From positions 6,578,507 to 6,642,506 of the forward strand of contig NC_034014.1 of the NCBI RefSeq assembly GCF_000346465.2: a DNA stretch of 64,000 bases, given 5' to 3'. Below, piece after piece: positions 39,523 through 50,423 of the stretch. How positions within the stretch are numbered: the stretch's first letter is position 1; every line of letters begins with the position of its first letter. Position numbers and translations under genes: made by a program. Source of the DNA: Prunus persica (Eukaryota > Streptophyta > Magnoliopsida > Rosales > Rosaceae). The notes under the pieces are model-generated. The model was not told the DNA's origin. It ran no database searches and saw only the letters and a program-made list of their open reading frames with translations.

Positions 39523-40179
39523 AAAAGTTGATCTTCAAGATTTTGGTTGCTCTCTGCATATAGGCCCACACTTCAAAATACTATGCCTTTACTTGCAACA
39601 CACTCAACAAATTCTAAAAGGACACTTAAAATTAACTATCATTTCTTTAAAATAAAAAAGATTATAAATAACAAAAAAGTTAACAATTACAGGCTTTTTT
39701 CTGGGCCATCACAGCGGGAAAGTAGAATCATCTTTAAAAAGTGCACCGGTGCTTCAATCTAAGGGGACACAATGCACACCATTTTCAAGGCCCAGTAATG
39801 TTTTTTTAAAAAAATTTAAAATTTTAGTTTTTAGTTTTTAGTTTTTATTTTTTATTTTTTATTATAACTTTTCTTGTTGAGATGTGCTAACTCACGCACA
39901 CTACACGAATGATAAGACTTGAACCCAAAATCTTTTATAGGGAATCAATAACTTTAAACCACTGCACTAGAGGGTCATTTGCTTTAATTTTATTTTAGTA
40001 AAAGGTGAAATCATCATTTTAGTGAAAAAATTTGAAGGGAGTTTGGTTTCAATGGGTAGCTGTGGCAATAAATTTTGCTTTTATAAAGTGTCTTTTTTCC
40101 TTTAAAATAAGGGTAGATTTGACATTAAAATTAGGTGTGTTGATCAATTTCTGAATATAACAATGCAAAGACGTGCTTG
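39523..40179. other. intergenic spacer before HISN2
   Basis: No gene found. 39885-39985 resembles the tail of an old dispersed repeat (CTTGAACCC...ACCACTGCACTAGAG). The right end is the HISN2 promoter. Confidence 0.5.
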
Positions 40180-41772
40180 GATTGGGCCAAAATTTGGGTT
40201 GGGTTTGGAATTGCCGTGGAGCCCGTAATGTTAGAGAGCACGCACACTTGCCTACATTCGATATAGAGTATAGACATACGTTTGTTTTATCGGCAGCAGC
40301 GAGCAGCAGCAGCAGCAACAGCAACGTCAGCAGCATTACGCCTCTCTTCCTCTAAGTCTGAAGGTGAGTTGGTATATCAGCACACAAACGCACCCACATC
40401 TCTTGTTCACATTTGAATCATGTGATACTGGAATGCACTGATGTGGGTTTTGATGGTGAAAACTTAGCATTTATATCCTCTAAGAATCTGATTAAGTTGG
40501 TGGGTTGGATATGAATTTCAGTGGCTTCTCTAAGAATTTGCTGAAGCTGTTAGAGGGAGAAGGGGGTGGGGAGATCTGTTGATTTTCGGATTTAGAGTCG
40601 TTTGGTTAAGTTGGGTTTTTTTAGTTCTGCCGTTGGTGGTGTTAATTAATTTGACTCTTTGTATTTTTATTTCAACACATGGCATAAGACGTAAAAATTT
40701 CAATGCAAATTCAAGCATGTTATGATTCTTGAATTGAGCTGTTTGCATTTCTAGGATTGGTTAGTTTTACTTACTTATGAATTGAGCAGTTTGTAAAAGC
40801 ATGTTCAGATCTGAGTTGATTTTGTCAATGTCTTAGCATTCTGCTCTGCTTTTTCCCTTTCCCTTTCAGTGTTTTGTTCCATTTTTTTATCTACTATGTG
40901 AACTGGATTGGCTTTGTAATGTGAAAAGGATAATTGATTTGGTTACACAGTAATGAAACCCAAGTGGGATTCCTTTAGAATTTGAAAACTCTCAATGGTG
41001 ATAACAATCCGAATAGCTTTCGATGTGAAATGGATGACTTTGATATTATGTGGTTGGTTATTGGGTTTATTTTCTAGTCTAGTTGAATTCAAGGTTCCTG
41101 TTTAAGCTATGCTGACATTTGGTTGTATCTGTAGAGTTGGATTCACATGTACTTTTCTTTTGTTATTTTTCTTCTGCTATCATATGCAGATCAACTTAAC
41201 TGAACTTGTATTTATTGTACTGAATTTTGATTATGAAACTAAAGTTACCTATTTGCAACTTATGATTTGATGACACAGGAAAAATTCAAATTTTGTTTTC
41301 CATTCTTTGAATATGAGCTGAGGAATTTAACAGAATTAGAACTTTTATGCAGATGTTGTAAAGAGAACATATTTGTTGAGCCTAAAAGAAATTCGGCGTG
41401 TAGCCTTGCGATCTTTCTGAATTTGAAATACTGTTATGTATATTTAAGTATCTTGTTTGATCATTTTGCTTGCCTTGTATGGCCTGGTCTTTGTCTTTAC
41501 TCTTTACGGATTTGTTTAGGCCTTTGTTGTTGTGCAGTGGTCTTCCCTGTTTTATTAATTTAAGCATGTATTCAAAAAGAAAGAAAGTAGAAGGGAATTT
41601 GCAAAATGTGTTTAGTGTGATTCCAAACTTGTTGGACACTTTCAAGTTCTAGTTTTGCAGCAATCATTCACATTACAGCAGTGTAGTTTTCACAACAAAA
41701 CGCCCATGTAGTCCTTGATTAGTTGAACTGCATGAATGCGGTGACAGTTATGTGGTTATAGCAATAGCTTAG

Positions 41773-41943
41773 GAAGAGTTTGTCATTGTGCTTGATAAAG
41801 TTGGTCTTCCCCCTAATCTTGCTGCCGGGGTCATTGCTAATGCAAGTTCAAAATTTCAGACAGGATTGAACTGGTTTAATCAAGCCCTCTTCAAAGGAGG
41901 TTACTTGAACCAGATTACGGTGACATCCATTGCCAGTGGGTGA
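41773..41943 (+). pseudogene. unidentified coding-like fragment inside the HISN2 leader intron
   Basis: 56 open codons with protein-like composition, including VGLPPNLAAGVIANAS and NWFNQALFKGGYLNQITVT, between a TAG (41770) and TGA (41941). No ATG, no splice context, host gene unrecognised. Possibly a relic of an inserted gene or retrocopy; may also be chance. Confidence 0.35.
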
Positions 41944-42299
41944 TTACAATACGAAATCACTGCAAAATAAAAATAAAAGAAGCTCTCTAGAGAAGTTATG
42001 ATGTTCTATATTTGCCTCATCAGCATGAATCTGTTGTAGAATTATATTCACTTCATATGTTAGTTATGTGACGAGATATCCAATGCTAGGTTAGGCCAAT
42101 ATGTGATTATTTGTTTTATTAGTTCTTACCTTTGCAAGTCTTTTTTCATTTTCTTTTTTTGGGTGGGACTGCTTTTTCAAGTCTGATCATTGGGTGAACC
42201 TGCTTTTTTATCTACAGAGCATTATCATAAACCTTTCTTTTTATTCAGGACATCATAAGAATCAGAAAAAGGGTGCCGGAAGAATTTCTCTGCTATGGT

Positions 42300-42300
42300 A

Positions 42301-42352
<52 letters not shown>
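42300..42352. repeat. compound (CT)n(CA)n microsatellite
   Basis: A perfect CT run followed directly by a CA run in the HISN2 leader intron. Confidence 0.95.
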
Positions 42353-42355
<3 letters not shown>

Positions 42356-42611
42356 AACACAGAGACGCCCATAGTACTGTCATTACTCTCATGATTATCT
42401 ATCTTATTATTGCAGATATCATTTCCTTTGTCTCATTTCCTCTGAAGATTTTAATCTTGAGTACCTCACACCTATTTCTTTAATTCCTAGGTATGTCATT
42501 GTGGACTTTTTTTCATGAATGCGTTGTTTTTTTTTTCCTTTCCCTTTTTAGTTCCTTTTTGGTAAGAAATGGCTTCATCTTGTATATGTTGTCACAGGAA
42601 GCTTGACATGA

Positions 42612-45501
42612 ATGGCGATTTCACATTTACACTGTCTGCAATCTGTGAGAGTTTCTTTCCCCTGCCGTCCTTCCGTTTCTAACAATTATTGTTATGGTAG
42701 AGACAATTTCACGAGAAAGAGCAGTTCCCTTGTCTATGCCTCCACCAACAACTTGGACAGGGACCTTCATCTTCAATCAAAGGTACCTATTTATGCAGTC
42801 AGATCATACCCAGACGGTTGTGTTGTGGTACGGACTTACAGGTCTTAAACAGAGAAAAGAGAGAATGATATTGCTGGATGGTTTTTTCTCATTAGCATAT
42901 CTTGAAGCTGTCCATTGTTGTTCGATACCATCTGGACTGTACGCTCCTTACTTCCAAAGAAAAAGTATTACATAGAAATATTTCTAATAAGTGATACAGA
43001 AGGATTCTTCATTGTTTTTATCTTATCTTGATAAACCCATTAGCATTTATAGAATCAATACTGACTACATCTAACCCCTGTTCTTTAGCTGTTTCTCAAA
43101 TAAAATAAAATTTTGTTACACTGGTTCATTTCAATACCTGTTCTTTCGCATGATTCATCTTCTAGAAAAGTACCCAATGTTCCCCAATAGTTTACGTATA
43201 AGTGCTATATTTGGCCACATGTGAACTCTACATACTGACCCCCTTTCTTTATTGTTCATATTATTCACAAATACTTATAATTTTCCTTTTCTTCAGCCAG
43301 ATATTGTCAATATGTGTGTAGGTAACAGCCAATTGTCAGAAATCAAAACTTACTTTTACAAACTTCTTTCTCTGTGTGTGCATTCAAAAAGACTCAAATT
43401 TCCTTTTCTTCAGCCAGATTTTGTCACATATGTGTGTAGGTAACAGCCAATTGTCAGAAATCTAAACTTACTTTTACAAACTTCTTTCTCTGAGTGTGCA
43501 TTAAAAAAGACTCAAATTTCCTTACATTTTCGAAGCATTCTTAGGAGAGCGCTGGTAAGTGTCTACCATATATTAAATATATATTAAATAGGGCATAGGA
43601 GGACCATAAAACCTATTGGCAAAAGATAGGACAAAACTTGAGAACGGTGTTCCTGCTGCTCTAATGTTTTTTGTCTTAACGGTGTTCATCATTCCAGTGT
43701 TGTGTTATCAATAATTCCAAAAGGATTTATTTTCGCTCTTCATATTGATTATCTGATAATCAAACAGTCTCAACTTTGTAATCCTTGATTTTTTATACTT
43801 GTCTTTTTAAGAACTTCATCATGATCATCTGGCTACTGTTTAAACATTTTTTAATTCATCATTTTCTAAGAACTCTTTTTTTTATTTTTTTTATTTTTAA
43901 GAAACAAATTTTATTGCATATAACAAGAAAATACAGCAGTGGTCAAAATGACCACAAAAGAAAGCTAAAACACAGGTATAACAACTAGACGAAAACCAGA
44001 TGCCACTTCATCTGTTTGATTTGCCACAGATGCCAAGTTTTTAAATTTCACTTGTATTATATTTTGTATTCTTGCTCTTTAATGAACCTTTCAATAAGAC
44101 TTGTATGGTTTATCTTTTCCATATTAGCATATACTTTATCTTGCCACCTTTGTTTGATTCAGCTGTTTAGTTCTGTTAAACCCGTAGGTTTTGTCTTCTG
44201 ATTATCAGCCATAACTGCTCCATGTAAAATTAGTTATGCGCGTGGTGACAGATATTGTAGTGCCATATCTCATATTGGTGACAGATATTGTAGGTTTTGT
44301 CTTAATTTATTCTGTACATCGTGTTTTTCCTTTTTCTCCATTATCAAGATAGTATTTTGGATATGCAAATGGATGAGACTGTAATATCTGTTAGTATTAT
44401 TTCAGGTTGAAACAGTGTTAGATAGTGTAAAATGGGATAACAGAGGTTTGGCGGTTGCCATAGCTCAAAATGTTGACACGGGAGCCATCTTGATGCAAGG
44501 CTTTGCGAACAGGGAAGCAGTGGCTACAACAGTTTCCTCACGGAAAGCAACATTCTACAGTCGCTCACGTTCAATGTTGTGGACAAAGGGAGAGACCTCC
44601 AATAATTTCATTAATGTCCATGACATCTTCCTTGATTGTGATCGAGACTCTGTATGTTGCTTGCTAGTTTAATTGGAATATATTTTTTAATCCATGTTTA
44701 TGTGCTTGATTTAATTACTTTAACTCAGATTTATTTCTCAGATAATTTACCTCGGGAAGCCTGATGGACCTACTTGCCACACAGGATCAGAGACTTGCTA
44801 TTACACCCCAGTGTTTGATTTGTTAGAAAATCAACAGGTTTTCAGCATTTAATGAACTAAAAGAGCTTACATATTTTTATCATTCATTCATGAGTCAAAT
44901 TACAGTGAATTGTAAGTGATTCAGATAGTTTGTGGCAGGACAAAGAAGATAAATTAGCGTTGACCACTTTGTACTCATTGGAGTCTACAATTGCCCAGCG
45001 AAAAGGAGAATTAGAAGTCCCACAGAGTGGAAAGCCCTCATGGACCCGACGACTACTACTTGATGAGAAATTGTTGTGTTCAAAAATAAGGTATGATGTT
45101 CAAATTGTGTCAGATTTGAGTTGTAATGATATAAGTTTCTCTTACCTTGTGTGATAACTTCTCAAGAAATCAAAGGTACCAAAAGGAACTGGAGAACTCA
45201 TATGCATTTTATCCTTACTAGAGAACTTTGTTAGTAAATGAACTATCCTAATTTTCACCAGTAAACCTTTGTTCATGGTTTTCTTTGCTGCTCCAGGGAA
45301 GAGGCAGATGAGCTATGCCGAACACTAGAGGACAATGAAGATAAGCCACGAGCTGCCTCAGAGATGGCTGATGTGCTTTATCATGCCATGGTTCTGCTGG
45401 CCCTTAAAGATGTGAAAATGGAAGAGGTTCTAGACATTCTTCGACGTAGATTTTCTCAGTCAGGTATCGAGGAGAAGAGAAGTCGCAACTCGCAATCCTA
45501 G
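42612..45501 (+). CDS. HISN2: histidine biosynthesis bifunctional protein HisIE, chloroplastic
   Basis: Second and third steps of histidine synthesis: HisE-type PRATP pyrophosphohydrolase and HisI-type PRAMP cyclohydrolase. Exons 42612-42782, 44406-44651, 44742-44837, 44939-45090, 45297-45501 (289 aa). Residues 1-~55 form a Ser/Arg-rich chloroplast transit peptide. HisI domain ~58-170: GFANREAV, DCDRDS (Mg site) and the zinc motif PTCHTGSETCYY. HisE domain ~178-275: REEADELCRTLE and ASEMADVLYH, the metal-binding EE...E..D helices. The next upstream ATG (42608) is out of frame. Matches Arabidopsis At1g31860. Convergent with BLOS1. Confidence 0.96.
43275..43519. repeat. 117-bp tandem duplication in HISN2 intron 1
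   Basis: TTTCCTTTTCTTCAGCCAGAT with following GTGTGTAGGTAACAGCC occurs at 43281 and again at 43398, period 117, nearly identical. Confidence 0.85.
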
Positions 45502-46058
45502 ATTGTGGACGCCATAGTCTGTCAAGTTTAATGATATGCTTTGATCAATTTTCTCTCTTTCTTTTTTTTGGGGATTATATGCACTACCATTCAACGCAGA
45601 GACAATAATTTTTGACAAGATCAAACTACATCGAATTCCTAGTTGATTTTTCGATATGGTATTCCAAGTAACTTGTTAATGAGATAAAGCAGTTAAAAAT
45701 ACATGGCAAAAAATCCTTCTCATGTTTGTAGGGAAACTCACTCAAAACAATAGGTAAACGTGGAGACTCCACAAGACAACGTCCAACAAATTAGCAAGTT
45801 AGAGGAAAAGTGCACAGTGATAAAAACTCGAACACAAGTAGTGCCTTGTTATTAAACCCTCCTTTTCCTTTTCCCTTGGTTGTAGAGATTGGTGAAGGCA
45901 AAGTGCAGTGTCTGTAAAACACATTTGGGCATTAAAACGGGCGGGGGAGATGGCGGCCTATGTAGTGCAGTACTAAGTTACTCCATGATTAAGGTACTTC
46001 ACTGAGAAACAAAAAATAGAACGGTGACTGTTGAAACAACTTGCTGCGACCTGTGTGA
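45502..46058. other. spacer between convergent HISN2 and BLOS1
   Basis: Only the two 3' UTRs and short AT-rich sequence; no gene seen. Confidence 0.6.
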
Positions 46059-46921
46059 TTATGCTTGGTGAATATTGTGGATAGCTGCATTGATGCTTTT
46101 AGAATCAAATTCCATTATCTTCATCCAGTTCTCAAAGTCTCCGATTTCCTATGACACAACAAACAAACCCACAAAAGAGTCAAACTATAAGCACATCCCA
46201 CTCTTGTAAACATCAGAATAAAAAGACCAAAAAGCATGACAAAGGATTAGTTTGGCTCAGCTATGACAAGAAATTTTGGCACAGCTATTGGCTAAAAAGA
46301 GAAAAGGAAAATCAAAACAACACATGCTATGCATGAAAATTACATGTGGTTATTTTGGAAAGTTATGCACAAGCTGGATTCTGTTGGGACTCCAGTCCAC
46401 ATTTCTCAAAAGCTAATTGTTCTTTTTTATTTTTTTAAAGTTAAACAAACCTTAATGGCAGTGTTAATAGAACAAGTGAGTGAGAGCCACCGATCAGTCT
46501 GTTGGATAAAGGAGGAAATGGTGGCAGTCAATGCCCGTATTTCAAGCTCAGTTCGTTTCTCCTTTATAACCAACTCTTTCACCCCACCGTTCACTGCTTC
46601 CACCAGAAGCTCTGCCACACACACTGCCTTTTTAGTGGCTTCATTCTGTGCCTTCTCTGCCACAATCACTTACATTACGCTTAATTAATTAATTAGTAAC
46701 TAATTCATTCCAATAGTTAAGAACTTTTGCAATATAAAGGAAAAAACCCAAGAACAAGTGTTGGGGGACTAACCAGTGAGATTGTGGATTCTGAGGGAGG
46801 CATGGTGGTGCTCTTGGACCAATTGGAGTAAAGAGTCTTCCAGATCACTTGGATTTATCCTGGACGAGGAGGAGGATGCCACGAGAGCATGTGCCAGTGG
46901 AAGAGATGCCAGTGAATACAT
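46059..46921 (-). CDS. BLOS1: BLOC-1 subunit 1 (BLOS1/GCN5L1-like)
   Basis: Endosomal BLOC-1 component; the Arabidopsis homologue acts with SNX1 in trafficking of PIN auxin carriers. Exons on the minus strand: 46921-46774, 46656-46451, 46148-46059 (444 nt, 147 aa). Reads MYSLASLPLAH..., then SLLQLVQEHHHASLRIHNLT, LLVEAVNGGVKELV, KEKRTELEIRAL, QQTDRWLS and EIGDFENWMKIMEFDSKS. These are the conserved coiled-coil GCN5L1 family blocks. The N-terminal ~30 residues are Ser/Ala-rich and family-variable. The exon joins keep frame (T|EKAQ, IK|EIGDF). Resembles At2g30330. Confidence 0.9.
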
Positions 46922-47264
46922 TTGGCAGCAAGCTCTCGTAGAGAGGGTTGTGCTGATTTCTTAACAGCACTGTTGGAGGTGAGCTAAAATGTTATTCTTG
47001 CCTAAACTGATTTTCAACCAAATGGCAACATTTTTCGTGATTGTCAAACTCTATGTAGTGATGCAACGGCTTAACTTCAACAGTAAAAGAAGAGCTACTT
47101 TTAGAACTCAGTTTATCTGCAAGAATGAAGGAAACACTGGATCAGAGTTTATTCACATCCAATTACGCAAATTGAGTAAGCTGCAAACTAATAACTATCA
47201 CTCCAAGATAACATACTTCCCAATTCAAACAGATGGAGACTCAACCTGTTCCAATAGATAAAAC

Positions 47265-47475
47265 TTATTACAAGTGACTGATATGACAGGTATACAAAAA
47301 GCTTCGTCCAAACACTTGTTACAAAGATTGTATAAATCTTACAGCCAATTAGGCTACAAGTGATTGATATGACAGGTATATAAAAACCTTCGTCCAAACA
47401 CTTGTTACAAAGATTGTATAAATCTTACAGCCAATTAGGCTACAAGTGACTGATATGACAGGTATAGAAAAGAAT
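47265..47475. repeat. 87-bp tandem repeat (~2.4 copies)
   Basis: CAAGTGACTGATATGACAGG occurs at 47271, 47358 (one change) and 47445, with the intervening CGTCCAAACACTTGTTACAA block kept. Located downstream of the PPR gene stop codon. Confidence 0.9.
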
Positions 47476-47686
47476 TCAAAATTTATACCATTGCTTCTTC
47501 ATATCCAAATTACCAGATCCACTTATCAACAACCTATTCAGAAAATTTTGCCACACACCAGCTGCCAACCACATATAGGCTCTAATTTAGGCACTATCCC
47601 GCACTAACAATACTGGCAGTCCGGTAGATTTGTGGAAGATAACATCAAAGTAATCGGAAAGATGTACTTACAAATGATCAATGACA

Positions 47687-49010
47687 CTACCTGAATTGAG
47701 AGTGGGCATTCGAATCTCCATAGTCATCTTCAAGCACATATAGAAGCTTCCTGTAAGTATGCCCATTCAGAAGGTCTTTCTCTTGGAACTCCTTCAACAA
47801 CCTCATTGCCTCTCCCACCCTTCCTTGTCTGCAGATTTCATCAAGCACTGTCCTATAAGTAATGAATTCAGCTGATCTTTGCTTCTCAATCATCTCCCAC
47901 AAATACTTCACTGCCTCCTCAACCTCTCCATTAAGAGCCAAAGCGTTCACAAGCGAGTTGTATGATTTACTACTTGGGATAAACCCTTTACTCTTCATTT
48001 CATTGCACAGCTGCTTAGCATTGTTTGTTCGGCCTTGGGAACATAACCCATGGATGAGATAATCATACGAAAATGAGTTGGGCAAGCAATTATAGACCAC
48101 ACCCATCTGATGGAATATTCTAAGTGCATCATTGACATGAAGGGAAAGTACATACCCCTTAATCATAGAATTCAAAGAGTAAATATCAGGTTCAATCCCA
48201 TCATCCACCATTTGCCTAAACAGGCACCTAATGGTCTCCATGTACATGTGATTTATGTAAGAATTAGATCCCCTACTCAAAAAGGCCGTAAAAAGAATAT
48301 TATACGTCCTAATTGAAGGCCTGCAATTCAAGTTTCTGCTATTCTGCATGTGTTTAAATATATTGACAGCTCTAGTCAACTTCCGAGCTTCTGTGAAAAA
48401 ATAGATAATGGAATTGTAAAGTGCCTCAGAACCAATGTAGGAAATAGCAAGCACTTGATTGACAACATCATCCATTTCTTCATACATTTAGCTACCCCAA
48501 GTTTCTTTACGTAATGTGATAAGTAGAAACATCATGTTTGAAGCGTGGCTGTTGTGATGCCCAATTGAACAACTCTAAACACACAATAGGATCGTCTTGC
48601 TGAGTTATAACATTGCAAAGTTCTTCAGGTGTGAATCTAGGCAACAACTGGGATATGGCCCTTTGAAATTGGACTTCATCAAGAGTTGATTTACTGGATT
48701 TGACTCTTTTATTTTCTCTCCTTCTAAAAGATCGCGAAGGGGGCTTGGTTGAGTAAAAGTTATACAACAAAAACCGGTCATATATACCCAGAAATCCATT
48801 TGAAGCAATTTTGGGAACTGGGTCAATTTGGGTTTGACTCAAATAATGTATAGGCCTCAAAGTGCTATTAATTGGATTCGAACTATATGGAGAAACAGCC
48901 ATCCTTTGCGGGTTAGACAAGTATTGATGAAACGAATGTTCATAACAGAGCCTACTGAAGTTTCCGTTCATGTAACTATTTCTAAAGCCATATCTACAAA
49001 CAGAAATCAT
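47687..49010 (-). pseudogene. mitochondrial PPR protein (At3g25210-like), broken by two 1-nt frameshifts
   Basis: P-class pentatricopeptide repeat protein. N-terminal frame 49010-48507 starts MISVCRYGFRNS, holds FTPEELCNVI and FNWASQQPRF, and stops at ACG-TAA. The C-terminal frame, up to 48487, covers ~260 residues of PPR repeats (TYNILFTAF, NSMIKGYVL, YDYLIHGLCSQGRT, YNSLVNALAL). Between them (48510-48487) the expected bridge KKLGVAK lies in the third frame, so one base is missing on each side of it. Everything else is open and well conserved. Either a very recent pseudogene or two homopolymer base-call errors (both at A-runs). A leader intron (about 49025-49925) carries an H/ACA-like element. 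Confidence 0.85.
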
Positions 49011-49021
49011 TTTACTGAATG

Positions 49022-49990
49022 ATTACCAAAAGATGGGAAGCACCAATTTTTTACTGCTGAACTTGTTAATTTGGTTGAGCCTCCTAATCCATTATGGACT
49101 TTCACCAAGAAAACTGAAATCACAACATACAAATTATCAAAGCTCAATCAGACAATTAGTTTTATTATAATTAAACTTATACACAACAAAGGGCATACTT
49201 TCTCAGATTATCAAACCATGGCCGTTTCATCAGCAGATAGATAAATACAATGCATGGACAGAAGCTCAACCATAAATAAATAAATAAGTAAACAACAACA
49301 AAGATATACAGTTGCTCCTGCAATGATCTTCCAAATCAAATATGAAAAATAAAATTTCAGAGTGATTTCCAAAGGGCAACACCTATTCCTATTGGTTAAA
49401 GGGAACGACTCATATGAAACTAATTCAATCAAGACCAGAAAACGAAGCATGAAAACAAAAGCACCTAATTTTTGAAACAAAGAAGAAACATAAATTAAAT
49501 TCAAAGCACCATTTTATTATTTTTTTTCTTTCTATAATCACATACGCGATTGTATTCAATCAGCCAAAAATCACATACATCAAAGTACACGTTTTGATTT
49601 TATTGATACTAATAAAAGATGGCCTCCAAGTAAACATGAGAACAAAATCAAGCCGACCCAGAATCCAAAATCTCAAAACTAAACCCAGAAAACAAATTTC
49701 TCCAACATCGTCTGAGAACTGACAGGAACACCTAAACCCATTGGCGATATATACAGAAACCCAGAGAAAATTGTGTCAAAATCAATTCATTTCAGTCGGA
49801 CAAATAACAAACAAAAGGTTGGGCTTTCAACCAAAGAACCACACATAGAGAAAGCTGAGAGCTGAATCAAACATAAAGAACATAGCGTGTTTTTTTTAAT
49901 GACAAAAGCCATAACAGAGAGATACGAACCTGAGCTATAACAGAAAAATGAAAGGGGGGCTGGTCGACTTGAGCGTTCGTGAAGAAGAGC
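49022..49990 (-). other. leader exon and leader intron of the PPR gene
   Basis: A minus-strand donor AGCTCAG|GTTCGTATC (~49930) and acceptor CATTCAG (~49022) just before TAAAATG bracket a ~0.9-kb 5' intron. Its inner part is homologous to the EF1A leader introns (see the H/ACA element). Splicing is inferred, not shown. Confidence 0.6.
49302..49452 (-). ncRNA. H/ACA-type snoRNA candidate in PPR leader intron
   Basis: Homologue of the EF1A-intron element: GAGTCGTTCCCTTT, hinge ATAGGA (ANANNA) then AATAGGTGTTGCC, and the closing GGAGCAACTGTATA. Relative to EF1A, the upper stem changes from TGGA/TCCA to TGAA/TTCA, a compensatory pair change. The guide strand TCGTTCCCTT is unchanged. The base of hairpin 1 is less well paired than in EF1A. 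Confidence 0.62.
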
Positions 49991-50423
49991 GATAGGAAGC
50001 TCGAGCTCTAAATTTGAAAATTAGCAAAAGCTCCCTCTTGTGTATTGAAGAAAGAATAATTTTTATGTATTGGAGTTATGTTGAAAAGTAAAATGTACAT
50101 CGACCAAACTTGAATTATGGAAATATTTATTAACCTGAATTAAATTTGCTAAAATAAAAAAAATTGTATTTAATCTTGTGGTGAGCATTTTTGCTAAATT
50201 TGGAATTTATAAGATAAATTACGAATAAACTCTCTTAATTTTTTTTTCTTCTTAAAAATAATCTCTCTTAACTTGAATATGTAAATCAATGTTTAAGCAC
50301 TCAACTTTAATTTGAAAAAGATGTCACTCTTAAATCATGAGTGGTGGCAATTAAATTGTTAACATCCGTTAACTTCTATTAAAAATAGTTAACCATGTGC
50401 AAAGAGTTAACACATGCACATTT

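Larger units (their letters stand above)
40180..42597 (+). other. HISN2 5'-leader exon and 2.2-kb leader intron
   Basis: A probable non-coding first exon with a CAG/AGC-rich stretch (40292-40335) ends at 40363 (CTGAAG|GTGAGT). The acceptor GTCACAG at 42597 is 14 nt before the HISN2 ATG. The intron contains a gene-fragment-like frame (41773-41943) and a CT/CA microsatellite. Confidence 0.65.

Noticed and set aside
41640..41960. H/ACA-like fold in the HISN2 leader intron (CTGGTT...AACCAG hairpin with a nearby ACA)
   Set aside because: The stem does not abut the ACA and the same stretch reads better as a protein-coding relic.
49110..49245. Possible second C/D snoRNA in the PPR leader intron (minus strand, CTGATGAAACGG ... 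AATCTGAG ... GTCTGATT)
   Set aside because: Boxes C and D can be drawn, but there is no terminal stem, no rRNA complementarity that I recognise, and no matching copy in the EF1A introns.
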